DNA from: Atrina japonica
Taxonomy: Eukaryota; Mollusca; Bivalvia; Pterioida; Pinnidae
Length of the DNA stretch: 64,000 bases
Direction: 5' to 3'
Assembly (NCBI GenBank): GCA_030159075.1
Contig: BROG01000557.1
Coordinates: 422,001-486,000 of the forward strand
Numbering within the stretch: position 1 is the first letter of the stretch; each line of letters opens with the position of its first letter. The notes below the pieces were generated by a model, which worked only from the letters and a program-made list of their open reading frames with translations, was not told where the DNA came from and made no database searches. Position numbers and translations under genes: made by a program. Positions 1 to 11,094 of the stretch are shown here, piece by piece.

Positions 1-218
1 GCCAAGGTTAATATTTTTAAAAGTAGGTCAAGGTCACTAGGTCAAAAGTCATGGTACAAAATGAAAGTTCTGGTCAAAAAGAATCTATACGTAAAATATC
101 AAAGTCATGACCCTTGTGGTTAAAAAGATATAGGCCAGGTTAAAGTTTTGTCTACGGACGCCAAAGATGACAATGACAACACCAAGGGTATGGCAATAGC
201 TGTGGCGGTGAGCTAAAA
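1..218. repeat. End of a dispersed mollusc-type repeat (AGGTCA-rich)
   Basis: The stretch contains several AGGTCA/GGTCAA words and ends GGCAATAGCTGTGGCGGTGAGCT. Its style matches the ends of the repeats near 38.2-38.8 kb and 61.5-62.0 kb. It lies in the intron downstream of IFT88 coding exon 5. The family was not named. Confidence 0.45.
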
Positions 219-430
219 ATCTAACCATAACAAGAAAAGTTTACAGATGATCTAAAATAACATTTTATGATGTTGGCAAATATTTCTGCAACAAAAATTG
301 AAATCTAGCAAAAATATGACTGAGACAGCGTTAGTATTTCTCTCTAAATGAAAAAATACTTTGAGAAATAGAAAGATAGTTGCAAATTCACAAATTAAAA
401 GATATAGAAAAGACAAGTTAAGTTACATAC

Positions 431-521
431 TAGTCCAAGTTCCGCTCTGCTGTTGGCAAAACAACTTTCCTCAATCAGTTCATTGACCTTTTTTTCTAAT
501 TGTCGTATTTTCTCCTCTGGG
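431..521 (-). CDS. IFT88: IFT88 coding exon 5
   Basis: A 91-nt exon beginning SPEEKIRQLEKKVNELIEES and ending in SRAELGL, a charged helical segment just before the TPR region of the family. Acceptor CTGTATAG, donor GTATGT; it ends in phase 0. Confidence 0.88.
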
Positions 522-3500
522 CTATACAGCAAAATAAAATATTGTGATCATGAGTTTCAAGCAGACAAAAATTTCATCTAATGACTCAAACCTTGTAAAT
601 GAGTAATGAGCAGCTGTAAGTCCTTTTCCCCATGTATGCATCTTAACTCATTCACACCTAAAGACAAATTTAGACTGGTCTAAGTCATTGATTTACAGAA
701 GAGTCCATTGTTTTCCAGGGGTTGATGAGTTAAAGTGAGATACAATTTTTAAAACTATTCAATGAATGATAGTGTCTTCAGATAACAGAAATATTAATGA
801 TAAAAGATGATAGAAAGAATTTAATGAACAAGCATCTTAACTGTACTGATCTAAAATATACATCTACATGAAGACTTAGGTTAAAATCTTCTGACTTACC
901 TGTCTTCTGGTTTGGGTTCAAGAGGTGGAGCAGGGCCTGCTTGATTTAAAGGGTCAAACCCTCCAACTGTAAATAAACCAAAGAACTCAATAAATCACAA
1001 CTCAGCATTGACAGTGTAAAAATGTGACTGTAATGTACAAATAACAAACCTCAACCTGAAAAAGTATTTGATGCCAGTGTAAAAATGTAACTGTAGAATA
1101 ATGTACAAACAAGGAACCTTGACCAGAGAAATTATCTGACCCAAGTGTAAAAATGTGACAGTACAACAATGTACAAACAACGAACCTTGACCTGAGAAAG
1201 TATTTAACCCCCTGTGTAAAAATGTGACTGTAGAATAATGTACAAACAAGGAACCTTGACCAGACCCAAAGAAATTATCAATGTGACAACGACCTTGTGT
1301 AATCCCCTGTGTAAAAATGTGACAGTACAACAATGTGACCAAAGAAATTATCTGACACGAGTGTAAAAATGTGACAGTACAACAATGTACAAACAACGAA
1401 CCTTGACCTGAGAAAGTATCTAACCCAAGTGTAAAAAATGACATTACAAAAATGTACAAACAACAAACCCTGACCTGAGAAAGTATTTAATCCGATTGTA
1501 AAAAATGTGACATTACAAAAATGTACAAACAACGAACCTTGACCTGAGAAAGTATTTGACCCGAGTGTTAAAAATGTGACATAACAAAAATGTACAAACA
1601 ACGAACCTTGACCTGAGAAAGTATTTAACCCGATTGTAAAAAATGTGACATTACAAAAATGTACAAACAACGAACCTTGACCTGAGAGTGTATAGAATGT
1701 TACTCTACAATAATATACAAACAATGAACCTTGACATTAGTGTACAATAATGCACAAATAATGAACCTTTACCCAATAGTGTATAAAAGCTGACTGTACA
1801 ATTATGTACAAACAATGAACCTTGACCAAAAAATGTACAAAAATGTAACCATACAATAACATACAAACAATGAACTTTGACCCAAGAATATATAAAATGT
1901 GACTGTATAATAATTTACAAACAACAAACAACCATACCTCTATTTCCTGCTGATGTATAGCCTGCAGCCCTTACAGCTGTCATGGGCCTGGCCATATCTG
2001 CACCTCCAGGGGCTCCTGTTTGTAGTCTACCCAAAGAGGATGGCATCCCTACGCGACCACCTTTCATTGCTGTACCAGGAATCCCTGGCACACCACCACC
2101 AAGTTTGGCTGCCGTCTTGAAATAGAAAAAAAAAATTAATAATATACATGTAGAATAAGAATATACCTGTATCATAGCAGAATTATTATAGATTTTGGTA
2201 ATTAAACTTAAGATCCAAAATATTAGAAAATTTTCCAATAATCTTCAACTCAATAACTAATATACATGATCAACTATATCATGCAGAACTTTCATGTTTT
2301 TAGTTTATATATATATATATATATTCATGAGAAAAATATATGTCTTTCATATAATGTGAAAACTATGACTACATATTCACAAATGATAAAATTCATGATG
2401 CAACTAACACTGTACAGTAACTAATAAAAACAAAGAACTATTTTCTATGGAGAGAAATGTTAACAAACCGGAGGAGGTCGTCTTCCATGACTAGTTCGTA
2501 ACACTGCTTTTTGGAATGTGGTATCATGTTGTAAATCCTGTAAAATAAATGCAGAGAAAATAATTTTGGAGTCTAGAGTAGCTAAAAGATATTTAGGCTA
2601 ATTTGTAAGGTCTGGAGTTACAAAACTTACAAGTTCATAAGTAAATTCCACAAGCAGCCATCTGTAAAGATATGACTATGTTAACTTTTTGTACATCTTT
2701 GCATGCTAATGCTATTTTTGATTTTTCAAACCCTTTAAAGACTTTTTTTCAATACAATAGCCCAACCCCCAAAATAAACACGAATATATCAGCAATTAAT
2801 GACCATGAAAGAATGAAAGTTGGTGATTGTGTGTGCTGATAATCATATATATATGTTTTTTATTCTAACTGCAATGATTTTCTGATTGGACCCCTATGTT
2901 CTATAACATGTAATAGCCATGTTGGTTGAATGACAAAAGTATGAAAGTCACAAAGTTGAATCATCATACCCTTTTTATCATTCACACATTCTTCCCATAA
3001 GGAACAAGTAAATATATTGTTAAACTGTTGTAAGCTGTACTATTTTCATGTAATACTGAAATATGAAAAATTCACTACAAGTCTCTATCTAGTAATCCCA
3101 TACCCTTTACTATTTGACCTTAGTGATACAAACACTGACACATATTATCTAGAAAGTCACTGTAGCCATTAAATCTTGAGTACATGTACATGTCTACTTA
3201 CATCAACATCTTTCATGGCATTGTAGCCATTACATGTACATCCTGATAACCTTTACGTATCTACTTACATCAACATCTTTCATGGCATTGTAGCCATTAC
3301 ATGTACATCCTGATAACCTTTACGTATCTACTTACATCAACATCTTTCATGGCATTGTAGCCATTACATGTACATCCTGAGTACCTTTAAGTATCTACTT
3401 ACATCAACATCTTTCGTGGCATTGTAGCCATTACATGTACATCCTGAGTACCTTTAAGTATCTACTCACATCAACATCTTTCATGGCATTGTAGCCATTA

Positions 3501-6500
3501 CATGTACATCCTGAGTACCTTTAAGTATCTACTTACATCAACATCTTTCATGGCATTGTAGCCATTACATGTACATCCTGAGTACCTTTAAGTATCTACT
3601 CACATCAACATCTTTCATGGCATTGTAGCCATTACATGTACATCCTGATAACCTTTAAGTATCTACTCACATCAACATCTTTCATGGCATTGTAGCCATT
3701 ACATGTACATCCTGATAACCTTTAAGTATCTACTTACATCAACATCTTTCGTGGCATTGTAGCCATTACATGTACATCCTGAGTACCTTTAAGTATCTAC
3801 TCACATCAACATCTTTCATGGCATTGTAGCCATTACATGTACATCCTGAGTACCTTTAAGTATCTACTTACATCAACATCTTTCATGGCATTGTAGCCAT
3901 TACATGTACATCCTGAGTACCTTTAAGTATCTACTCACATCAACATCTTTCATGGCATTGTAGCCATTACATGTACATCCTGAGTACCTTTAAGTATCTA
4001 CTTACATCAACATCTTTCATGGCACTGTAGCCATTACATGTACATCCTGATAACCTTTAAGTATCTACTTACATCAACATCTTTCATGGCATTGTAGCCA
4101 TTACATGTACATCCTGATAACCTTTACGTATCTACTTACATCAACATCTTTCATGGCATTGTAGCCATTACATGTACATCCTGATAACCTTTACGTATCT
4201 ACTTACATCAACATCTTTCATGGCATTGTAGCCATTACATGTACATCCTGAGTACCTTTAAGTATCTACTTACATCAACATCTTTCGTGGCATTGTAGCC
4301 ATTACATGTACATCCTGAGTACCTTTAAGTATCTACTCACATCAACATCTTTCATGGCATTGTAGCCATTACATGTACATCCTGAGTACCTTTAAGTATC
4401 TACTTACATCAACATCTTTCATGGCATTGTAGCCATTACATGTACATCCTGAGTACCTTTAAGTATCTACTGTCAACATCTTTCATGGCATTGTAGCCAT
4501 TACATGTACATCCTGAGTACCTTTAAGTATCTACTCACATCAACATCTTTCATGGCATTGTAGCCATTACATGTACATCCTGATAACCTTTAAGTATCTA
4601 CTTACATCAACATCTTTCATGGCATTGTAGCCATTACATGTACATCCTGATAACCTTTAAGTATCTACTCACATCAACATCTTTCATGGCATTGTAGCCA
4701 TTACATGTACATCCTGATAACCTTTAAGTATCTACTCACATCAACATCTTTCATGGCATTGTAGCCATTACATGTACATCCTGATAACCTTTAAGTATCT
4801 ACTTACATCAACATCTTTCGTGGCATTGTAGTAATTAAATCCTGAGTACATGTCTACTTACATGTACATCAACATCTAGAGTGGCATTGTAGCCATTAAA
4901 TCCTGAGTATATGCAGGGTGGGATGGAAATTTACAGAAAAATTAATTTAGCCAACCAGGCTCATAGCATAGTTTAAGAGAATCATGAGCCTGTATCAAAG
5001 TGAATGAGCCTGTGTATTTAATACCTGATAAATACAATGTAGCGACTACCGTAAACAGATTGAGACAGTAATTTGTCCTCTACATCAGGACTGGATAATA
5101 AAACACTAAAAATTGTAAATAAAGTGGTCATCAATTTATTTCTACAATTTTTGATATCATACATGTACCACCACGTGATCATAAGAAATGGTAAAAACTT
5201 GTGGGAAATCGTGAATATGGCATTTCACATCTCTGTCGAAAGGGGGATTCTCCTCAGCTCAGCATTGCCGATATGCAACACAACTCTAGATCTAGATGTT
5301 TGAATATATGAAGAAATGTCCTCACAATAAATCTAAGGTATATTCTCAATGGAGTTCTTTTAACAACTTAATATTACAGTCAACTGGGGTTATAGCAAAT
5401 TCCTGGGGACCAGTAAATTTACTCTGTTATATCAGTATTTCTTTATTTCAGGATATTTACCTATTGAAGGAAAAACACTGGGATTAGATTAACATATTTA
5501 TTTTACTATTGTACGAATTCTACAGTTATATAAGTGCAACCACAATGGACAATTTTATATACACAGCCTATATTATTTTAACTTTTTTTTCTAATGACAA
5601 AGTGTTATGCTTCAGTGTTGAAGCCATGTTGGAAATGAAATAAAAACAAATCATGGACAACCCAGGGTAGAAAGTGTTTATTTGTCCTCCTTTACAATTG
5701 ACACCAACTGAAAACTGTTCAAATCTAAGGTACACAGGTTTACGCTAAAAGAGTGCAGCTACTGAATGTAAAGCCTCGTTGTCGACTAAGCATGATGAGT
5801 GATTGTTTGACTCAAGTAAAACAAATCGAATCATAATTTGGAATTTAACTAAAATGGTCTTTGCTATTTCAGAAAATTCGTTTCTGCCGAATCTGTTATT
5901 ACAGTTAGTATCAAGTTACAATCAAAATATAAGGAAAAAAACAGGACTCTGAAATTTTGTTCGGTATTCCTAAAATTTTCGTTTTCACCGACCTCGCTAT
6001 TGTCATCATTTTTCCTTACCACTATTTTATTCATATTGAATTATTGTGGACAGTGTGTATGAAGGTGGGCAAATGAAATATGAGAACTATTCGCCCGTTC
6101 ACAATTTTATTCACCTCGGGCGAACGCTTATTTCCAACCCCGGTACATGTCTGCTTACACCAACATCTAGAGTGGCACCGTAGCCATTAAATCCTGAATA
6201 TATGTCTACTCACAACATCTAGAGTGGCATTGTAGCCATTAAAACCTGAGTACATGTCTACTTACGTCAACATCTAGAGTGGCATTGTAGTCATTAAATT
6301 CTGAGTACATGTCTACTTACACCAACATCTAGAGTGGCATTGTAGTCATTAAATTCTGAGTACATGTCTACTTACACCAACATCTAGAGTGGCACTGTAG
6401 TCATTTAATCCCGAGTACATGTCTATTTACACCAACATCTAGAGTGGCACTGTAGTCATTTAATCCCGAGTACATGTCTATTTACACCAACATCTAGAGT

Positions 6501-7983
6501 GGCATTGTAGTCATTAAATTCTGAGTACATGTCTACTTACACCAACATCTAGAGTAGCACTGTAGTCATTTAATCCAGAGTACATGTCTATTTACACCAA
6601 CATCTAGAGTGGCACTGTAGTCATTAAATCCTGAGTACATGTCTACTTACTTCAACATCTAGAGTGGCGTTGTAGTCATTAAATCCTGAGTACATGTCTA
6701 CTTACATCAACATCTAGAGTGGCGTTGTGGTCATTAAATCCCGAGTACATGTCTACTTACGTCAACATCTAGAGTGGCGTTGTAGTCATTAAATCCCAAG
6801 TACATGTCTACTTACGTCAACATCTAGAGTGGCATTGTAGTCATTAAATCCTGAGTACATGTCTACTTACGTCAACATCTAGAGTGGCGTTGTAGTCATT
6901 AGATCCTGAGTACGTGTCTACTTACGTCAACATCTAGAGTGGCATTGTAGTCATTAAATCCTGAGTATATGTCTACTTATGTCAACATCTAGAGTGGCGT
7001 TGTAGTCATTAGATCCCGAGTACATGTCTACTTATGTCAACATCTAGAGTGGCGTTGTAGTCATTAGATCCTGAGTACGTGTCTACTTACGTCAACATCT
7101 AGAGTGGCGTTGTAGTCATTAAATCCTGAGTACATGTCTACTTACGTCAACATCTAGAGTGGCGTTGTAGTCATTAAATCCTGAGTACATGTCTACTTAC
7201 GTCAACATCTAGAGTGGCGTTGTAGTCATTAGATCCCGAGTACATGTCTACTTATGTCAACATCTAGAGTGGCGTTGTAGTCATTAGATCCTGAGTACGT
7301 GTCTACTTACGTCAACATCTAGAGTGGCGTTGTAGTCATTAAATCCCGAGTACATGTCTACTTACGTCAACATCTAGAGTGGCGTTGTAGTCATTAAATC
7401 CTGAGTACATGTCTACTTACGTCAACATCTAGAGTGGCGTTGTAGTCATTAAATCCTGAGTACATGTCTACTTACGTCAACATCTAGAGTGGCGTTGTAG
7501 TCATTAAATCTCGAGTACATGTCTACTTACGTCAACATCTAGAGTGGCGTTGTAGTCATTAGATCCTGAGTACGTGTCTACTTACGTCAACATCTAGAGT
7601 GGCGTTGTAGTCATTAGATCCCGATTACATGTCTACTTACGTCAACATCTAGAGTGGCGTTGTAGTCATTAGATCCTGAGTACGTGTCTACTTACGTCAA
7701 CATCTAGAGTGGCGTTGTAGTCATTAGATCCCGATTACATGTCTACTTACGTCAACATCTAGAGTGGCGTTGTAGTCATTAGATCCTGAGTACGTGTCTA
7801 CTTACGTCAACATCTAGAGTGGCGTTGTAGTCATTAGATCCCGATTACATGTCTACTTACGTCAACATCTAGAGTGGCGTTGTAGTCATTAAATCCTGAG
7901 TACATGTCATCCTCATCTTCACCAGCTAAGTGTACTTGCTCCATCATACTCATGCGGTTCATACCAAACGCTTAGATTAGCAT
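431..7983 (-). CDS. IFT88: Intraflagellar transport protein 88 (IFT88), 5' part of gene, five coding exons
   Basis: Predicted IFT-B core subunit, needed for anterograde transport in cilia. Exons on the minus strand, 5' to 3': 7983-7861, 2537-2469, 2115-1938, 966-900, 521-431; the rest lies left of the window. The coding part is 507 nt (169 residues) and every junction is GT-AG with compatible phases. The start ATG is at 7962-7960, with an in-frame TAA four codons upstream. Recognisable blocks are EDEDDMYSGFNDYN near the N-terminus, RTSHGRRPPP, ARPMTAVRAAGYTSAG and SPEEKIRQLEKKVNELIEES, all in the order seen in vertebrate IFT88. This is the low-complexity N-terminal region; the TPR repeats would follow outside the window. 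Intron 2 (2538-7860) holds two minisatellite arrays derived from this gene's own first coding exon. Identification is by recognised sequence, not by a search. Confidence 0.92.
900..966 (-). CDS. IFT88: IFT88 coding exon 4
   Basis: A 67-nt exon encoding GGFDPLNQAGPAPPLEPKPE. Acceptor TTATTTACAG, donor GTAAGT. It enters in phase 1 and leaves in phase 2. Confidence 0.88.
990..1930. repeat. Minisatellite, unit about 69 bp, in IFT88 intron 3
   Basis: Diverged tandem copies share AATGTACAAACAACGAACC followed by TTGACCTGAGAAAGTATTTA. Units near 1500-1640 are almost identical at a spacing of 69 bp; the outer units are shorter and degenerate. Long open frames on the minus strand here are a by-product of the repeat, because the same peptide recurs in two frames. 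Confidence 0.85.
1938..2115 (-). CDS. IFT88: IFT88 coding exon 3
   Basis: A 178-nt Gly/Pro-rich exon running from TAAKLGGG to SAGNR. It contains the family signature RPMTAVRAAGYTS. The acceptor is CTATTTCAAG and the donor GTATGG; the exon ends in phase 1. Confidence 0.9.
2469..2537 (-). CDS. IFT88: IFT88 coding exon 2
   Basis: A 69-nt exon, phase 0 at both ends, encoding DLQHDTTFQKAVLRTSHGRR and then PPP. Acceptor TTTTACAG, donor GTTTGT. It aligns with the conserved ENDAAFQQAV..RTSHGRRPP region of IFT88. Confidence 0.9.
3142..4908. repeat. Array A: 67-bp tandem repeat derived from IFT88 coding exon 1 and its donor
   Basis: About 25 copies of a 67-bp unit. Read on the minus strand each unit contains AATGGCTACAATGCCATGAA then AGATGTTGAT|GTAAGT (or GTGAGT). 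In the IFT88 frame this reads NGYNAMKDVD followed by a 5' splice site, a diverged version of the end of coding exon 1. The first and last units (about 3150-3200 and 4830-4905) resemble the 55-bp type of array B, so array A looks like a variant amplified inside a once continuous array. Confidence 0.9.
4914..6138. mobile_element. Candidate hAT-like non-autonomous DNA transposon (about 1.2 kb) splitting the IFT88 arrays
   Basis: The left end CAGGGTGGGATGGAAAT and the right end ATTTCCAACCCCG (reverse complement CGGGGTTGGAAAT) form imperfect terminal inverted repeats. Flanks are GTATATG on the left and GTACATG on the right, a near-match that could be a 7-8 bp target-site duplication in array DNA. 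CAGGG-type ends and 8-bp duplications are typical of hAT elements. Open frames inside (5073-5303, 5296-5487) show no transposase motif. The superfamily is a guess from the ends. Confidence 0.5.
6139..7905. repeat. Array B: 55-bp tandem repeat of the IFT88 exon 1/intron 2 junction
   Basis: About 31 copies of a 55-bp unit, with the right-most unit being the real end of IFT88 coding exon 1. Each monomer, read on the minus strand, holds the last 47 exon bases (ACATGTACTCAGGATTTAAT through GTTGAC) and eight intron bases GTAAGTAG. Most copies keep the GT donor; a few (near 6980, 7033 and 7253) read GTTGAC|ATAAGT and have lost it. Because 55 is not a multiple of three, reading past the first donor meets a stop (ATT TAA) in the next unit. 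Confidence 0.93.
7861..7983 (-). CDS. IFT88: IFT88 first coding exon
   Basis: The acceptor TTTTCAG is at 7986-7984 (a second AG lies a few bases upstream). The ATG at 7962-7960 opens 34 codons beginning MNRMSMMEQVHLAGEDEDD and ending TLDVD, followed by GTAAGTAG. The exon ends in phase 0. Its last 47 nt plus the first 8 intron bases form the 55-bp monomer of the adjoining array. Confidence 0.9.
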
Positions 7984-9057
7984 CTGAAAACTGGAAATAG
8001 AACAAAGGTTTTTAAAACACATGTTAATTATCATAAAAAATGTATGAATGTGGCAGTTTGAACTTTAAAAAGTGGATTCCATTTCCCAGATATCAAAGCC
8101 AAAGGAAATTACATTAGTCATCTATCAAGTATAGTACTATTAGTATAGTAGAATTAGTTGTGTATATGAATTTATATCATGTTGTGTCTATAGATCCAAA
8201 TGTACATGTATTGTGAATTTATTCATATAACAATCAAGCAAAAATTCTGTATTCATATAACAATCAAGCAAAAATTCTGTAAATCTAGTCACATGACTGG
8301 CTGACTGCCTGCACAAATTCTGCAAATCAATATACACTTATTTGCAGTTTCCCACTGAACAATTTCTATTTTAAGTACAACATGGTCGTGTGAAGAGAAT
8401 TTCTGAGTTATGTGCATACAGTTGTACGGGAAGCTACTAAAGAATTCTTATCTCAAAAGTCAACAAGTTGATATTGGTGTATCTTTAAGCATAAATATCT
8501 GTGAGTGTGAAAGAAAGATTACATGTATTGTGTTATTGGTGGATAATGATACATTATGTAATGTTTTAAATAAACTCAATTTTGTCAGTTCACAGTGATT
8601 CATATATATGCGGACTCCTTTCCACATATGATAAGAATCAACAATGACAGAGGTTGTTCAAAACTAGCCTTAGAATAATACAAAGCTCAAGTAAAATTTG
8701 AAAGGGAAATCTACTAAACTATCATTAGGCTAATAGGTCTGTATTATAATTATAATAACCTCAATACTAAAATATACTTAGTTTTACATAGTCAATCAAA
8801 AGACAATTGTGTCTCAAAGAGTCAGAGTGTCAAAATATTGTGTAGTGTACAGTCACAGTGTGGTGACAGACCACAATATACTTTTTTATATTATGGGCCT
8901 ACTTAACATGGAAGATTTTAGATTCTTTATTACTAAAACCTAAAATGGTTTCTGCTGTCAACTAGATAAAGCAAGAATCGAACACTTTTAAATGAGAATT
9001 GGTAAATAAATGATAATTCAGAAAATATCTGATTTATATTACTATCTTTACACTTAC
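7984..9057 (-). other. IFT88 intron 1, no gene seen
   Basis: AT-rich sequence between the probable 5' UTR exon and the first coding exon. It holds only a short direct repeat (ATTCATATAACAATCAAGCA twice, at about 8220 and 8250). Short open frames here have no recognisable content. Confidence 0.6.
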
Positions 9058-9240
9058 CGGTTCCCAAAACACCTGAAAAGTGAAGTTGTTGTGGAATTTC
9101 TTTCCCACACTGCACTAATATCCTCACGCGCATCGGAACTGCGCATTTGTTAGCAACAAAAACTTCCGGTCTCATGATCGCTTCCGTACTGACTCGTAAA
9201 GTTAGTGTAACTTTTCCCCGTTTTAACATGTTGAAAATTA
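9058..9240 (-). promoter_or_regulatory. Probable IFT88 5' UTR exon and shared promoter region
   Basis: On the minus strand a good donor (CCG|GTAAGTG, cut near 9058) closes a GC-richer stretch with CG dinucleotides, unlike the AT-rich surroundings. That fits a non-coding first exon spliced to the acceptor at 7984-7986. On the plus strand TACAA|GTAAGT at 9247/9248 is an equally good donor, so a first exon of the downstream F-box gene could start from the same region. No TATA box was identified. This is inferred from splice-site strings and composition only. Confidence 0.4.
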
Positions 9241-9787
9241 TATACAAGTAAGTATGAAAATGTATAAGTATACATCACTAGATCCAGGAAAAAGTTGGGC
9301 AATCAGAGTATAGTTGTACAGAAGCACCTGTTTATTTATAGACTAAATCAAGTGAGGATCAAAGGACGGACCGTTCACAGGCATGGGCATACCTGTCAAA
9401 TCGACCGATTTTTCTATTCATCTACCGCCGAGAAAGAATCTACCGATTTCCCTATATTTCTACAGCTTCTTGTCCATTTTCCGGCGATCGGTAGACGTTT
9501 TTGTCAGGATTAAATGTTCTAAATCGGAATTTTCAGTCTATTGAATAGCTTGAAATTTCTGGTGCCTCCATATCATTGAAGTATTAAGACATCTATTCTA
9601 GGTTATTTAAGTCCCCTATATCTTCTAAATAGTCATGAAGAACAAGGACTAATATCCCTGTTAATTAATTAATGTCATTAGACCATACAGATGTGTCATT
9701 ATCGGACGTGTGCCAACGGTAATTACACAATTACCTGTACTGTGGACAGGCACCTAATATACAGATTGATTACCTGTATATCTAAAT

Positions 9788-10055
9788 CATAGGCGTCGGA
9801 AGCAAATTGAAAGTGGGGGGGGGGGGGGCTAAACCAACTTAAAACACACACACGCCAGAAGTAGGGGGGGGGGGGGCTAAACCAACTTAAAACACACACA
9901 CGCCAGAAGTAGGGGGGCTAAACCAACTTAAAACACACACACCAGAAATGTCTTGGGGGGCTAAGCCCCAATTTTCAACACCGATGCCTATCTTTGCAAA
10001 GAAAGTGGGGGGGGGGGGCTAAGCCCCCCTAGCCCCCCCCCCTCCGACGCCTATG
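9788..10055. mobile_element. MITE with CATAGGCGTCGGA terminal inverted repeats and long G/C runs
   Basis: The ends CATAGGCGTCGGA and TCCGACGCCTATG are perfect 13-bp inverted repeats, flanked on both sides by TAAAT (9783-9787 and 10056-10060), a 5-bp target-site duplication. Between them are two to three copies of an ACACACACGCCAGAAGTAG-type unit separated by runs of 6 to 16 G. The right half carries GGGGGGCTAAGCCCCCCTAG, itself an inverted repeat. Confidence 0.8.
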
Positions 10056-10060
10056 TAAAT

Positions 10061-11094
10061 ATCCACACCTATAATCACTATCCATATGTTCTGTCCTATA
10101 TACAGGTATCAAAGATTAACATCATTGATGTTATATTAATTTTATGCAGCTTCTGTATCAATCCTCAGTGTTTTTACTTTAAAATTTTAGCTGAGAAATG
10201 TCGAAGCGATATTGTGGTGTCTTCTATGACGTCCGCACTCCACATACTTAACAGTGTTATAGAGATCTACATGTATCTTAAATTTGTGATGATTTCAATA
10301 CAAAAATGATGTTTTATTTCATTTACATAATTTTTTTATACAAAGATAATAACATCTTCTTGTAACACATTTAATTGAATTAAATAAAATGTCAGTAAAC
10401 ACGTTTATATAACCTCAATAATCTTTTTTTTCTTTTTAATAGCAGATTTGATTTGTCTTTATCAAATCTCATTTTTTTAGTGAACTATTCAGTCATGATT
10501 TGTTGTTTTATCTTATCAATTAATGAAAAAGGTACAATATGAAGATAAAAACCTTCAAATAAATATTTGGGTATGCAAATATTTTGGTAATAAATGTTCA
10601 AATCTCAAAAAACAAATCAGTAAATATATCAAGCCTTTGACTTTAAAAATTATCATACTTCCAAATATTTAGCAATAAAACTGAGATTTTATTTCTTCTA
10701 GGTAAGTCTAGTTATTTATTTTCTGCATTCCAAATTCAACTGTTATATTAGAATATTCAGAATTTAGTATATTTTGAAATTTGTTGTAACAAATTAAGAA
10801 ATACTAAATTTTAAACATTCTAATATAACACAATGACCATAACATCATTTTGAGTCCCCCAAGCTGTGTGTGTACATGTATATAGTACATGTATTAAAAC
10901 TTCCTAAATAAAGCCTAAATCTATTCCTTATCAATTTTAAAGTCAACAAGAAAATGAAAAGAAATGTGCTATATATATATATGGCTGGTATAATAACTGT
11001 TAAATGTAATCATGTCTTATGTTTAAATGGCTGGTATAATTTATGTAATCATGTCATGTGTTGAAAATAATGTCAAGGAAAAACTAAAGTAACA
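10061..11094. other. AT-rich intergenic or 5' intron sequence
   Basis: No coding sequence, RNA gene or transposon end was recognised. It may be the first intron of the F-box gene if transcription starts near 9.2 kb. Confidence 0.5.

Noticed and set aside
995..1724. Minus-strand frames with repeated FSGQGSLFVH peptides
   Set aside because: The same peptide appears in different frames of a 69-bp tandem repeat inside an IFT88 intron.
3142..7905. CRISPR array
   Set aside because: The regular repeats have no unique spacers, and the monomer is an exon-intron junction of a eukaryotic gene.
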